NCBI RefSeq assembly: GCF_009910325.1
Contig: NZ_SUMG01000001.1
Span: forward strand, 124,001 to 188,000
DNA: 64,000 bases
From: Isachenkonia alkalipeptolytica
GTDB taxonomy: Bacteria; Bacillota; Clostridia; Peptostreptococcales; T1SED10-28
Direction: 5' to 3'
Shown: positions 36,430 to 45,915 of the stretch, piece after piece
Numbering within the stretch: the stretch's first letter is position 1
How the letters are laid out: each line of letters opens with the position of its first letter
Notes under the pieces: model-generated
The model's input: only the letters and a program-made list of their open reading frames with translations
The model's database searches: none
What the model was told of the DNA's origin: nothing
Program-made: the position numbers and the translations under genes

Positions 36430-36808
36430 AGGTATTGGAATTGATATCATTGAAATTCATCGAATTGAAAGAGCCATAAAGAAAAATCCGAAGTTTATAC
36501 ATCGTATCCTGACCGAACAAGAAGTGGACTACATAACAGAAAACCAAAAGTCTACAATTACGGTAGCCGGCTATTTTGCCGCTAAAGAAGCCGTAAGCAA
36601 AGCTTTGGGCACCGGACTACGGGGTTTTAGCTGGAAGGATGTCGAAATACATAAAGACAGCAATCACCGGCCCTTTGCAGTTCTTCATAACGGAGCAAAG
36701 GAACAATTGGAAATCATGGGGGCCACGGAGATTTGGCTCAGTATTTCCCACAGTAAAAAAGACGCTGTTGCTCAGGCAATAATCAGCAAAGGAGGATCTT
36801 ATGATTAA
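36422..36808 (+). CDS. acpS: Holo-[acyl-carrier-protein] synthase
   Basis: Transfers 4'-phosphopantetheine from CoA to acyl carrier protein. 128 residues with the two magnesium/CoA motifs GIGIDIIEIHRIE (residues 4-16) and AAKEAVSKALGTG (53-65). It overlaps both its neighbours (8 nt each), giving a coiled-coil-acpS-alr unit. The acpS-alr neighbourhood is typical of Firmicutes. Confidence 0.95.
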   Translation: MVRGIGIDIIEIHRIERAIKKNPKFIHRILTEQEVDYITENQKSTITVAGYFAAKEAVSKALGTGLRGFSWKDVEIHKDSNHRPFAVLHNGAKEQLEIMGATEIWLSISHSKKDAVAQAIISKGGSYD

Positions 36809-37982
36809 TAAAGAGAATCTACGGCCCCTATGGGCGGAAATTAATTTGGACCATTTATCTCACAATATGAAAGAGGTTAAACGAAACATTAATAAAGATA
36901 CCTTAGCCTGTGCGGTAATCAAAGCGGATGGTTATGGACATGGGGCAGTAGAGATCGCCGAAACACTGGTAAAATCTGGTGCTGACCGGTTCGCCGTGGC
37001 CACCCTGACGGAAGCTGTGGAACTGCGAAAATCGGGAATAACGCTTCCTATTATGGTGCTGGGATATACTCCGGAAACTCAGTTTGAGACAATTACCAAG
37101 TATAACATCACCCAAACCATATATACCTATGAACAAGGAAAGTGCTTCAATGAAAAAGCTTTGGAGCGGGGAGAAAAAATAACAGTGCACATCAAAGTGG
37201 ATACCGGTATGTCCCGACTGGGTTTTCAAACCCATGAGCAGGATCAGAAGAAAATGATAAGAATCCTAGGTATGAAAGGGTTGATAGTGGAGGGGATTTA
37301 TACTCATTTTGCCATAGCCGATGATGCTAAAAAAGATTTTACCTATTTACAGTTTGAAAAATTTCAGCTTTTAGTGAAAAAACTGGAAGCCGAAGGGTTC
37401 AATATACCGATTAAGCATGTATCGAATTCCGCTGCAATTATTGATCTTCCCGAGATGAATCTGGACATGGTCCGCGCGGGACTGATGCTCTACGGTCTTT
37501 ATCCTTCGAAGGATGTGGACCATCGGAGAATCAAGCTAAAAAAGGTACTGGAGTTAAAAGCGGAAATTGCGTTGGTAAAGGACTTGGAAAAGGGTCGCGG
37601 AGTCAGTTACGGCCTCATATATGAAACCCGGGAAACCCGACGGATTGCCACCCTTCCCGTGGGCTATGCAGACGGTTTTACAAGGCTGCTGACGGAAAAA
37701 GCCAAGGTGATGCTAAAAGGGAAGGCCTATCCCATTGTTGGAAGAATCTGTATGGATCAGTCCATGGTGGATATCACCGGTGAAGAGGCCAATATAGGAG
37801 ACGTGGTTACTGTCATTAGTAGCAACGATGAAGATCCCAATACCGCGGATGATTTTGCGGATTTACTGGGCACCATAAATTATGAAATTGTTTGTATGAT
37901 CAGTCGAAGGGTTCCTAGGGTTTATTTAATGAAAGGAGAAGTATGGGCAATTACCGATCACTTGTTGACACGACAATCTTAA
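36801..37982 (+). CDS. alr: Alanine racemase
   Basis: PLP enzyme making D-alanine for peptidoglycan. 393 residues with the PLP-lysine motif AVIKADGYGHGAVEIA (Lys near 41), the second-site Tyr region (VSYGLIYE), and RICMDQSMVDIT. AAAGGAGGATC precedes the ATG, which overlaps acpS by 8 nt. The last codons hold the TTGACA of the toxin-antitoxin promoter. Confidence 0.95.
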   Translation: MINKENLRPLWAEINLDHLSHNMKEVKRNINKDTLACAVIKADGYGHGAVEIAETLVKSGADRFAVATLTEAVELRKSGITLPIMVLGYTPETQFETITKYNITQTIYTYEQGKCFNEKALERGEKITVHIKVDTGMSRLGFQTHEQDQKKMIRILGMKGLIVEGIYTHFAIADDAKKDFTYLQFEKFQLLVKKLEAEGFNIPIKHVSNSAAIIDLPEMNLDMVRAGLMLYGLYPSKDVDHRRIKLKKVLELKAEIALVKDLEKGRGVSYGLIYETRETRRIATLPVGYADGFTRLLTEKAKVMLKGKAYPIVGRICMDQSMVDITGEEANIGDVVTVISSNDEDPNTADDFADLLGTINYEIVCMISRRVPRVYLMKGEVWAITDHLLTRQS

Positions 37983-37994
37983 GTGATATATAAT
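37965..37994 (+). promoter_or_regulatory. Consensus sigma-A promoter of the toxin-antitoxin pair
   Basis: TTGACA (37965-37970) and TATAAT (37989-37994) with an 18-nt spacer. The -35 box lies in the last codons of alr, so the antitoxin-toxin pair can be transcribed independently of alr. Confidence 0.85.
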
Positions 37995-38031
37995 ATAAGT
38001 TAGCCTAATACTTACGGACTGGAGGTGCAGT

Positions 38032-38307
38032 ATGCCCAATTCTAAGAAGATCATCGTGCATTTACCCCCATCAATCGTTGAAGATGCTGATCGCCTGGCA
38101 AAAATCGAGAATTTGGATCGAAGTGAATTTTTAACCAGAGCTGTTCGATCTTATATTCAAGAAAAGTGCTTTGGAGAAAAACTCTGCAACATCAAGGCGG
38201 GTTACGAGGAAATGGCAAGCATTAATACTGCCCTGGCAGAGCTGGGTATGAGCTTAGATTTGCCTTTTTTGGAAGAATATGAAGGCAAGATATCGGAGAG
38301 TGATTAA
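38032..38307 (+). CDS. ndoAI: Ribbon-helix-helix antitoxin (EndoAI/MazE-like)
   Basis: 91 residues. The N-terminal RHH domain (KKIIVHLPPSIVEDADRLAK, then LDRSEFLTRAVRSYI) binds DNA as a dimer and the C-terminus should block the toxin. GGAGGTGC precedes the ATG. It is 3 nt from the toxin and downstream of alr, the same order as B. subtilis alr-ndoAI-ndoA. Confidence 0.9.
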   Translation: MPNSKKIIVHLPPSIVEDADRLAKIENLDRSEFLTRAVRSYIQEKCFGEKLCNIKAGYEEMASINTALAELGMSLDLPFLEEYEGKISESD

Positions 38308-38310
38308 ACC

Positions 38311-38664
38311 GTGGCAATTAAAAGAGGAGATATGTTTTATGCAGATCTTAGCCCTGTAAGGGGGTCGGAACAAGGTGGGGTTCGGCCGGTGCTGATTATT
38401 CAAAACAACATCGGAAATAAATACAGCCCCACGGTCATTGTTGCGGCCATAACGTCGAAAATCAACAAGGGGAAGCTACCCACCCATGTGGAGCTGGACA
38501 CTGGCCATTATAAAATTCCCAAAAATTCCGTGATTTTACTGGAACAGATTCGAACCATCGATAAAACACGATTGGAAGAAAAAATCGGAACCCTGGACGA
38601 TCGAACCATGGCCAAGGTCAACCGGGCCCTATCCATCAGCTTAGGGATTTTATCAGAGTATTAA
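38311..38664 (+). CDS. ndoA: MazF/EndoA-type endoribonuclease toxin
   Basis: Cleaves single-stranded mRNA at a short sequence. 117 residues with the PemK/MazF core: [32 protein letters not shown], and [20 protein letters not shown]. Catalytic Arg and Thr residues of EndoA are present in these motifs. The start is GTG at 38311, close to the antitoxin stop. Confidence 0.95.
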   Translation: MAIKRGDMFYADLSPVRGSEQGGVRPVLIIQNNIGNKYSPTVIVAAITSKINKGKLPTHVELDTGHYKIPKNSVILLEQIRTIDKTRLEEKIGTLDDRTMAKVNRALSISLGILSEY

Positions 38665-38759
38665 GAATAGCTGTAACAAACAACCAAGCATTACATAATG
38701 ACGATTTTAAACTGACCTATGTCAGCAACACATAACCAATATAACCATGAAGTGAAAAT

Positions 38760-38810
38760 AAGACCTTTCATTCCCTTAAGCATCCTATGGAGAATGAGGT
38801 CTTAATTTTT
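38760..38810 (+). terminator. Rho-independent terminator after the toxin gene
   Basis: AAGACCTTTCATTC pairs with GAATGAGGTCTT (two-base bulge) and is followed by AATTTTT. It ends just before the ribosome site of the YitT gene. Confidence 0.7.
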
Positions 38811-38826
38811 GGAAAGGAGAATGACT

Positions 38827-39690
38827 ATGATTCAAAACAATAAGTATCGCCTACTTGTGGAGTATCTCGCCATAGCCCTTGGCTCAGGTCTACTGGCTTT
38901 TTCTTTGGTGTTTTTTTTAGAGCCCAATACCATTGCCCCGGGAGGGGTGACGGGTTTTGCCATTCTGATACAGAAACTTTTCGGCATTCCCATTGACTTT
39001 ACCAACCTGGCGGTAAATGTCCCCCTATTTATTGCGGGGATTATGATTTTAGGGAAAGCCTTCGGTGCTAAAACTGCCTATGCCACCATTATGTTGTCGG
39101 TATTTATCAGGTTCTTCTATGTGTTCTTCGGAGAAATCGCTGTAACCGACGACTTGCTACTAGCGGCGATTTACGGCGGGGTAATCTCCGGAGTAGGGCT
39201 CGGTATTGTTTTTCGCTTTGGAGGAACCACGGGGGGGACGGACCTTGGAGGAGCCATTCTGAATAAATTTTTTCCGAATTTTAGTACGGCAAAAATGATG
39301 ATGGTTTTGGACCTTCTGGTCGTGGTAGCCGCAGGATTGGTGGAAAGAAGAATTGAGACGTCCCTGTACTCCATTATCGCCCTGTATATTTTGGTAAAAC
39401 TCATTGATTTTATTGTAGAGGGCCTAAGCTATGCCAAAGCCTTTTATATTATCTCCAAGGATCCTGAGGTCATGGGAAAAAAGATAACCCAGGAATTACA
39501 TCGGGGGGTTACGGCTCTGTCGGGGAAAGGGGTATACACCGGATCCAACCGGGATGTACTTCTGTGCGTGGTCAACCGGGCCCAAGTGGCAAAGTTAAAG
39601 CGCATTGTCCATGAAGTGGATCCTAAGGCCTTTATGATGGTCAGCACCATCCATGAGGTGCTGGGAGAAGGATTCAAAGAGGTGAAGTAG
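38827..39690 (+). CDS. YitT family membrane protein (DUF161/DUF2179)
   Basis: 287 residues with five or six membrane helices (LAIALGSGLLAFSLVFFLEP, PGGVTGFAILIQKLFGIPI, FRFGGTTGGTDLGGAILNKF) and a C-terminal cytoplasmic DUF2179 domain (EVMGKKITQELHRGVTALSG). The family has no proven function. I prefer ATG 38827, 7 nt after AGGAG; earlier in-frame starts overlap that site. Confidence 0.88.
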   Translation: MIQNNKYRLLVEYLAIALGSGLLAFSLVFFLEPNTIAPGGVTGFAILIQKLFGIPIDFTNLAVNVPLFIAGIMILGKAFGAKTAYATIMLSVFIRFFYVFFGEIAVTDDLLLAAIYGGVISGVGLGIVFRFGGTTGGTDLGGAILNKFFPNFSTAKMMMVLDLLVVVAAGLVERRIETSLYSIIALYILVKLIDFIVEGLSYAKAFYIISKDPEVMGKKITQELHRGVTALSGKGVYTGSNRDVLLCVVNRAQVAKLKRIVHEVDPKAFMMVSTIHEVLGEGFKEVK

Positions 39691-39819
39691 ACATTATACC
39701 AAGGAAACATCACCCTTAGCAATAATAAACATCCGGATTAAAAGACTGTTCACTGTATTGGTTGATCATGAAAGGAAAGATAAATAGCTAGAACATACAA
39801 CTAGGAGGTTATGAAAATC

Positions 39820-40644
39820 ATGAATCAGGAAATGCTTCAACAAAAGGCCACAACCCTTCGTAGGGACATTGTGGAAATGCTATATAAAGCGGGATCCGGT
39901 CACCCCGGGGGCTCCCTGTCCGCCGTGGAGATTGTCAGTGCTTTGTATTTTCAGGAAATGAATGTGGATGTGAAGAATCCCGAATGGAGGGATCGAGATC
40001 GGTTTGTGCTCTCTAAGGGCCATGCTGCGCCGGTACTGTATGCGGCCTTGGCGGAAAAAGGTTTTTTTCCGAAAAGTCAGCTCTGGGAGCTTCGAAAAAT
40101 CGGAAGCATACTCCAGGGACATCCGGAGATGAAAAACATTTCCGGAGTGGATATGTCCACAGGTTCTTTAGGACAGGGATTTTCCACGGCTGTAGGAATG
40201 GCTTTAGGGCTGAGAACCGACAACTCCGGCAGCCGGGTTTTTGCCCTTCTGGGAGACGGCGAACTGCAGGAAGGAATTGTCTGGGAGGCGGCTATGGCGG
40301 CCCCTCACTATAAACTGGATAACCTTACGGCCTTTGTGGATTATAACGGACTGCAAATTGACGGACCCAATGAAGAAGTTATGGGAGTACACCCGGTTAC
40401 GGATAAGTTTAAAGCCTTCGGGTGGAACGTATTGACTGTTGACGGTCACGATTTCAAGGGAATTTTAGAAGCTTTGGCTATTGCTAAAACAACGAAGGAT
40501 AAACCCACAATGATCGTTGCCAGAACCGTAAAAGGAAAAGGCGTCTCCTTTATGGAAGATCAGGCGGGATGGCACGGCAAAGCTCCGAACAAAGAAGAAC
40601 GGGATCAGGCAATGACAGAGTTGGGAGGGTTGGATCATGAGTAA
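39820..40644 (+). CDS. Transketolase, N-terminal (TPP-binding) subunit
   Basis: Half of a split transketolase that moves two-carbon units between sugar phosphates. About 274 residues with SGHPGGSLSAVEIVSALYF, SKGHAAPVLYAAL and the TPP motif GDGELQEGIVWEAAMAAPHY. The start may be ATG 39820 (about 10 nt after AGGAGGT) or 39811. It overlaps the C-terminal subunit by 8 nt. Confidence 0.94.
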   Translation: MNQEMLQQKATTLRRDIVEMLYKAGSGHPGGSLSAVEIVSALYFQEMNVDVKNPEWRDRDRFVLSKGHAAPVLYAALAEKGFFPKSQLWELRKIGSILQGHPEMKNISGVDMSTGSLGQGFSTAVGMALGLRTDNSGSRVFALLGDGELQEGIVWEAAMAAPHYKLDNLTAFVDYNGLQIDGPNEEVMGVHPVTDKFKAFGWNVLTVDGHDFKGILEALAIAKTTKDKPTMIVARTVKGKGVSFMEDQAGWHGKAPNKEERDQAMTELGGLDHE

Positions 40645-41575
40645 AATGATGGCCACAAGAGAAGGATACGGAAAAGCCTTAGTAGAACTGGGAAAAGAAA
40701 ATGAGAAAGTGGTGGTCCTTGACGCAGACCTTTCAAAGTCCACAAAAACTGCAGGTTTTGGAGAAACTTATCCGGATCGGTTTTTTAACGTGGGGGTGGC
40801 GGAGCAGAATCTGATCGGATTGGCTGCGGGACTGTCCACCACGGGGAAAATCCCCTTTGCCAGTTCCTTTGCCATGTTTGCCTCGGGAAGAGCCTTTGAG
40901 ATCATTCGAAACTCCATCGGTTATCCGAGACTGAATGTTAAAATCTGCGCCACCCATTCAGGGATCACCGTAGGGGAAGACGGCGCTTCTCATCAGGCCT
41001 TGGAGGACATCGCCTGCATGCGGACCATCCCCAATATGACGGTCATCGTTCCCTCGGACGGAGTGGAAGCCATGACCGCGGTTAAAAAAATTGCGGAGTT
41101 TGACGGTCCGGTTTACTTACGACTGGGACGTTCCGGGGTACCGGTGATCAACGATCATGAAAACTATGACTTTGAAATCGGAAAGGGCATTACCCTAAAA
41201 GAGGGGGGCGATCTTACCATTATCGCTGCGGGCCTAATGGTCCATGAAGCCTTAAAAGCCGCGGAAAAGTTGGAGGAAAAAGGGGTAGAGGCAAGAGTTC
41301 TAAACCTTCATACCATCAAGCCCATTGACCGGGACATAATCATTAAGGCTGCTGAGGAAACCGGAGCCGTAATCACCGCTGAGGAACATAATATCATCGG
41401 AGGTCTGGGATCCGCCGTGGCGGAAGTTTTATCGGAAAACATGCCCGTACCCTTAAAACGCATCGGCGTGGAGGATACCTTCGGAGAGTCGGGGAAACCG
41501 GCGGAATTATTGGAGAAATACGGTCTGACCGATGAGAAAATTTTCAAGACCGCTATAGAGATCCTGGCCCGTTAA
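40637..41575 (+). CDS. Transketolase, C-terminal subunit
   Basis: 312 residues carrying the pyrimidine-binding and C-terminal domains: VVVLDADLSKSTKTAGFGE, FNVGVAEQNLIGLAAGLSTT, ATHSGITVGEDGASHQALED, and a C-terminal stretch ITAEEHNIIGGLGSAVAE. It must pair with the preceding protein. Overlapping genes suggest equimolar translation. Confidence 0.94.
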   Translation: MSKMMATREGYGKALVELGKENEKVVVLDADLSKSTKTAGFGETYPDRFFNVGVAEQNLIGLAAGLSTTGKIPFASSFAMFASGRAFEIIRNSIGYPRLNVKICATHSGITVGEDGASHQALEDIACMRTIPNMTVIVPSDGVEAMTAVKKIAEFDGPVYLRLGRSGVPVINDHENYDFEIGKGITLKEGGDLTIIAAGLMVHEALKAAEKLEEKGVEARVLNLHTIKPIDRDIIIKAAEETGAVITAEEHNIIGGLGSAVAEVLSENMPVPLKRIGVEDTFGESGKPAELLEKYGLTDEKIFKTAIEILAR

Positions 41576-41608
41576 AAATACTGGATGTAATAAACTATTG
41601 GAGATGTT

Positions 41609-43213
41609 ATGATGGATAAAAATTTTATAAAAGAAATCAATAAACGAAGAACCTTTGCAATCATTTCCCACCCCGATGCGGGAAAAACCACACTGACGGA
41701 AAAGTTTCTCCTTTACGGAGGAGCCATCCGGTTAGCCGGGTCTGTAAAGTCGAGAAAAACCCAAAAACATGCGGTTTCTGACTGGATGGAAATTGAAAAG
41801 CAGCGGGGGATCTCGGTGACCTCCAGTGTGATGCAGTTCAATTATGATGGTGCCTGTATCAATATTTTGGATACTCCCGGCCACCAGGATTTCTCGGAGG
41901 ATACTTACCGAACCCTAACCGCGGCAGACAGTGCGGTAATGGTCATTGACTGCGCCAAAGGGGTGGAACCTCAAACAAAGAAGCTATTTCGGGTTTGTAA
42001 GGACCGAAACATTCCGATTTTTACCTTTATCAACAAACTGGACCGGGCGGGGAAGGACCCCTTCGAACTGATGGAAGAGATCGAAAAGGTCCTTGGAATT
42101 CAGTCCTACCCCATGAACTGGCCCATCGGTACCGACGGAGATTTCAAAGGGGTGTACAATCGACAGAAAAAACGGATTGAGCTGTACCAGGACGGGGATC
42201 ATGGACAGAACATCGCAAAGATTGTCAGCAAGGACCTTGACGACGAGGGACTGGCGGATATCCTCGGCGCCGATTACTATCAACGCCTGAAGGATGAAGT
42301 GGAGCTCTTGGACATGGCAGGGGATGATTTTGATCATGATAAGGTGCAAAACGGGGAGTTGACCCCTCTGTTTTTCGGAAGTGCCATGACCAATTTCGGT
42401 GTGGAGCCTTTTTTGGAATCCTTTTTAAAACTGACCTATAAACCGGAGGCAAGGAACAGTAATCAGGGGTTGATTCCTCCGGAGGATCCGAATTTTTCCG
42501 GGTTCATTTTCAAAATCCAGGCGAACATGAATCCCGCCCATCGGGACCGCCTGGCCTTTATTCGAATCTGTTCCGGAAAGTTTGAAAAGGGCATGTCCGT
42601 ATACAATTCAAGAACCGGGAAGAAAATTCGTCTGGCTCAGCCCCAACAGTTTCTTGCCCAGGACCGGGAGATCGTGGACACCGCCTATCCCGGAGATATT
42701 ATCGGTCTCCATGATCCCGGACTGTTTAAGATCAGCGATACTTTGTCGGAGGCGGACCCTTCTTTGAAATATGAAAAAATACCGGTGTTCCCGCCGGAGC
42801 ATTTTTCGAAAATCATTCCGAAGAATTCCATGAAACGTAAACAGTTCTTAAAAGGAATTCAGCAGTTAGCCGAGGAAGGGGCGATCCAGGTCTTTAAGAG
42901 ACCGAATATCGGTATTGAGGAGTACATCGTTGGTGTAGTAGGGGTACTGCAATTTCAGGTACTGGAATACCGACTGAAAAATGAGTACAGTGTGGATATC
43001 ATTATGGAAAGTATGCCTCACCGCTACATTCGATGGATCGAAATGGAGGGCTATGATCCCGACCGCTTTAATGCCACCATGGATAGTATGTTAGTGGAAG
43101 ATCATGAGGGAAATCCCGCCATCATCCTGCAAAATGAATGGTCCATTGGAAAAATCGAAGACCGGAATACCGGTGTGGTGTTAAAGGATATTTATAAAAA
43201 GGATTTAGACTAG
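41609..43213 (+). CDS. prfC: Peptide chain release factor 3
   Basis: Translational GTPase that recycles RF1/RF2. 534 residues. G1 is SHPDAGKTTLTEK (residues 20-32), followed by QRGISVTSSVMQF, G3 DTPGHQDFSEDTYRTL and G4 INKLDR. SGFIFKIQANMNPAHRDR is the RF3 domain-II signature. Its terminator is shared with the convergent HD gene. Confidence 0.95.
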   Translation: MMDKNFIKEINKRRTFAIISHPDAGKTTLTEKFLLYGGAIRLAGSVKSRKTQKHAVSDWMEIEKQRGISVTSSVMQFNYDGACINILDTPGHQDFSEDTYRTLTAADSAVMVIDCAKGVEPQTKKLFRVCKDRNIPIFTFINKLDRAGKDPFELMEEIEKVLGIQSYPMNWPIGTDGDFKGVYNRQKKRIELYQDGDHGQNIAKIVSKDLDDEGLADILGADYYQRLKDEVELLDMAGDDFDHDKVQNGELTPLFFGSAMTNFGVEPFLESFLKLTYKPEARNSNQGLIPPEDPNFSGFIFKIQANMNPAHRDRLAFIRICSGKFEKGMSVYNSRTGKKIRLAQPQQFLAQDREIVDTAYPGDIIGLHDPGLFKISDTLSEADPSLKYEKIPVFPPEHFSKIIPKNSMKRKQFLKGIQQLAEEGAIQVFKRPNIGIEEYIVGVVGVLQFQVLEYRLKNEYSVDIIMESMPHRYIRWIEMEGYDPDRFNATMDSMLVEDHEGNPAIILQNEWSIGKIEDRNTGVVLKDIYKKDLD

Positions 43214-43267
43214 AGACAGGATCAAAGAGTAAGACCAAACGGTTATAAAACAGTCTTAAAAGACAAG

Positions 43268-43300
43268 AATTAAGGGGAGCCTGCTCCCCTTAATTTTTTT
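43268..43300. terminator. Bidirectional terminator between prfC and the HD gene
   Basis: Perfect 13-bp arms (AATTAAGGGGAGC and its complement) with a 2-nt loop plus T-run. The hairpin includes the stop codon of the minus-strand gene at 43290. Confidence 0.9.
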
Positions 43301-43838
43301 CGTCGATTTTTTGCAACAGCTCCAGGGTTTTCAATAGATCTCCAAGGGAGTTTTCGTTAAATCCTTCTCCAAGTTTTGGGTAGGCCTTGAGGGGAATCGG
43401 ATTTGTTGAAAAGTCCCGATGATGATGCCGGGTCAGAAAGACCACGGAAGCCTCAGTTCCTACATTGTTAAGGAGCTCAGCTCCCAGAGCCGGGTGCTGC
43501 TGCTTATAATACAAAGCTTTCTGTAAGAACTTCGGTAACATTCTTTTGGGGATTGGAAGTTTCGTAATCACCACCACCAAGGCTTTGTGGACCAATGTCA
43601 GATTGCTGTTGATTTTCCCCACATCATGGAGCAGGGCGGCTTTGATTAAAATCCGGTTCTTAGGGGCTTCCTTCAAACAATCATAGGCGATATTAAGACT
43701 GTGGCGCTGTTCCCCTACCCGGAGACGGCGAAAGAGAAGGGCTTCTCCCTTGGTTAAATAGGCTTTTAGAAAGACTTGCTCCTCCGGGGTGACCTTGGCA
43801 AACACCCCCCGGAAAAACTGCTTGATTCGATAGAGCAT
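43290..43838 (-). CDS. HD-domain hydrolase
   Basis: 182 residues. Metal-dependent phosphohydrolase motifs: His in EQRHSLNIAYD, HD in ALLHDVGKI, then HPALGAELL and RHHHRDF. Such stand-alone HD proteins act on nucleotides or cyclic nucleotides, but no substrate is evident. ATG at 43838 follows GGGAGGA. Confidence 0.82.
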   Translation of the reverse strand: MLYRIKQFFRGVFAKVTPEEQVFLKAYLTKGEALLFRRLRVGEQRHSLNIAYDCLKEAPKNRILIKAALLHDVGKINSNLTLVHKALVVVITKLPIPKRMLPKFLQKALYYKQQHPALGAELLNNVGTEASVVFLTRHHHRDFSTNPIPLKAYPKLGEGFNENSLGDLLKTLELLQKIDEKN

Positions 43839-43995
43839 GGTTTTCCTCCCAGGTTAAAGACTTTCTTTGATTTTAGCACAGATTCTCGTCGGAAAGAATA
43901 ACAAAAAAAGAAGAATCATGGAACTCCATTGTAGTTTTCTTTTTAGAAGAGGGCTTTTAGGGTATAAACTGAAGAGAATTGACGGGAGGGATATT

Positions 43996-44937
43996 ATGAA
44001 AGCACTGTTTACTTACGACTATGGAGAAAAGAAGATGCAGAGTATTAAAAATCTCGGTTACGAGATTATATTCCGGAAGGAGCGGGACCTGGTATATGAT
44101 GAAGAATTAGAGGACGTGGAAGCGCTGATCTGCTACAGTCCCTTTTCCACCTTGGATATTGGAAAGATGAAAAATCTTAAATGGATTCAACTATCCAGTA
44201 TTGGAATCGATCAGGTGCCTTTGGAAAAGGTGAAGGATCAGGGGATTCTACTGACCAACAACAAAGGGGGATACAGTATTCCCATGGGAGAGTTCATCGT
44301 GATGAAAATTCTGGAGCTCTTTAAGAACAGTAAGACTTTTTATCATCAACAGCAACAGAAGCAGTGGAAAATGGATACGTCCCTGATAGAGCTTTATAAT
44401 AAGCGGGTAAGCTTCATCGGAACCGGAAGTATTGCCGTGGAAGGGGCTAAACGACTTCAAGGATTCGGCGTGGAAATTACCGGGGTCAATACCCGGGGAC
44501 GGGACGTGGAGTACTTTCATAAATGCTATCCCATAAAAGATCTCTACGAGGTGTTAAAGCACAGCGACGTGGTTGTGCTGACCATTCCCTATACCGATGA
44601 GACCCATCATTTAATCGATGATGGGGCCTTAGCGGCTATGAATCCCAAGGCCTATCTAATCAATGTTTCCAGAGGAAGTGTTGTGGAAGAGCCGGCGTTG
44701 ATTGAGCATCTGAAGCAGGAGTCCATCCAAGGGGCGGCCTTGGATGTGGTGGAGGAAGAACCCTTGAGGGAAGACAGTCCCCTGTGGGATTTTGCAAACG
44801 TAATCATTACCCCCCATAATTCCTGGGTTTCGGAAATGCGGAATCAGCGGAGATTTGATACGATTTATGAGAATGCGGAGAAATTCAGCAGAGGGGAAAC
44901 CTTAAAAAACCTGGTGAACTTGGATAAGGGTTATTAG
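43996..44937 (+). CDS. D-isomer-specific 2-hydroxyacid dehydrogenase
   Basis: 313 residues, NAD(P)-dependent reduction of a 2-oxoacid to a D-hydroxyacid or the reverse. The nucleotide motif is IGTGSIAVEGAKRL (third Gly replaced by Ala), catalytic Arg in NVSRGSVVEE, Glu in VVEEEPL, and His in ITPHNSW. ATG 43996 follows GGGAGGG; an in-frame opening to 43867 has no ribosome site. Substrate unknown. Confidence 0.85.
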   Translation: MKALFTYDYGEKKMQSIKNLGYEIIFRKERDLVYDEELEDVEALICYSPFSTLDIGKMKNLKWIQLSSIGIDQVPLEKVKDQGILLTNNKGGYSIPMGEFIVMKILELFKNSKTFYHQQQQKQWKMDTSLIELYNKRVSFIGTGSIAVEGAKRLQGFGVEITGVNTRGRDVEYFHKCYPIKDLYEVLKHSDVVVLTIPYTDETHHLIDDGALAAMNPKAYLINVSRGSVVEEPALIEHLKQESIQGAALDVVEEEPLREDSPLWDFANVIITPHNSWVSEMRNQRRFDTIYENAEKFSRGETLKNLVNLDKGY

Positions 44938-44940
44938 AAA

Positions 44941-44990
44941 GGAAAAAAACCTCCCGGTCTTCATGTTTTAATGCTCATGGCCGGGAGGTT
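44941..44990 (-). terminator. Terminator of plsC (minus), between convergent genes
   Basis: AACCTCCCGG and CCGGGAGGTT arms (44948-44957 and 44981-44990). The T-run lies on the minus strand, so it mainly terminates the plsC transcript; on the plus strand the run is weak. Confidence 0.75.
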
Positions 44991-45019
44991 CGGATTTGCG
45001 AGGGGCTTTAGAATAGGGG

Positions 45020-45745
45020 TTAGGATATTTGATGTTCTTTTAAATTTTCTTTCAGGGTATTGAGTACCGTCACTGTGTTGTCGGAAGTCTTCTCCTGTCC
45101 CTTTTCCTGAGGGGGCAGAGGTTTAGAGATCACAATCTTAACCTTCGCGGGTCGAACACGGCTCTTGTTGCCTTCGTAAAGTTTGTATGAGTCGATGATG
45201 GTCACCGGCACTACGTAGGACTTAGCTTTTTCTGCAATTTTCAAGCTTCCCGGTTTGAAGGGATTCATCTCGGAAGACTTACTTCTGGTGCCTTCAGGGA
45301 AAATTACCATGGAATGACCGTCTTTGATTTTTTTTGACGCATCATTAATGGCCCGTAGGGATTGACGGATATCCTTACGATCGATGAAAACACTTTCCGT
45401 AAAGTAAATCCATTTACCGATGATCGGCACTTTTCGAAGTTCTTTTTTCGCCACAAAGCCCAAGGGCTGATCCAGCACGTGAACCAGGAGCGGTATATCC
45501 ATATAGCTTTGATGATTACTCACGTAAAGCGCCGCCTGATCGGGAATGTTCTCTTTTCCGATGATTTCCAAATCACAACCGCTGAAACGGACAATGTTTT
45601 TGGATAAGCTTCTGTTGATTTTATAAACCAGATTCCGCTTTTTATCCTTCGGTCCTTTCTTTCCATAGTAATAGTGGAGCGGAAAAGTTAAGGCGATGAA
45701 CAGCATATAGGATACAAAGAAAATGACAAAGAAAATATGGGTCAT
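45020..45745 (-). CDS. plsC: 1-acyl-sn-glycerol-3-phosphate acyltransferase
   Basis: Acylates lysophosphatidic acid to phosphatidic acid at the inner membrane. 241 residues with an N-terminal membrane helix, acyltransferase motif I VSNHQSYMDIPLL (NHxxxxD), motif III FPEGTRSKSSEMNPFKPG and motif IV VVPVTI. ATG at 45745 follows AGGAGG. Confidence 0.92.
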   Translation of the reverse strand: MTHIFFVIFFVSYMLFIALTFPLHYYYGKKGPKDKKRNLVYKINRSLSKNIVRFSGCDLEIIGKENIPDQAALYVSNHQSYMDIPLLVHVLDQPLGFVAKKELRKVPIIGKWIYFTESVFIDRKDIRQSLRAINDASKKIKDGHSMVIFPEGTRSKSSEMNPFKPGSLKIAEKAKSYVVPVTIIDSYKLYEGNKSRVRPAKVKIVISKPLPPQEKGQEKTSDNTVTVLNTLKENLKEHQIS

Positions 45746-45915
45746 GGATGATTCCTCCTAAGGATTTAATAAGATGGTACATAAAAGGCAATAAATTCAT
45801 GTATAATCATACCATAAAGACCTTGGAATTTCTACAAAAAAACTCAACACCCGAGAGCAAAGACCCACAGAAGAACCGGTAAAAAATCCTTAAAAAGAGA
45901 AAGGCAGGAAAAAAA

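Noticed and set aside
38032-38664. Toxin-antitoxin pair as a horizontally acquired module
   Set aside because: The alr-ndoAI-ndoA order is the ancestral Firmicutes arrangement, and base use looks like that of the neighbours.
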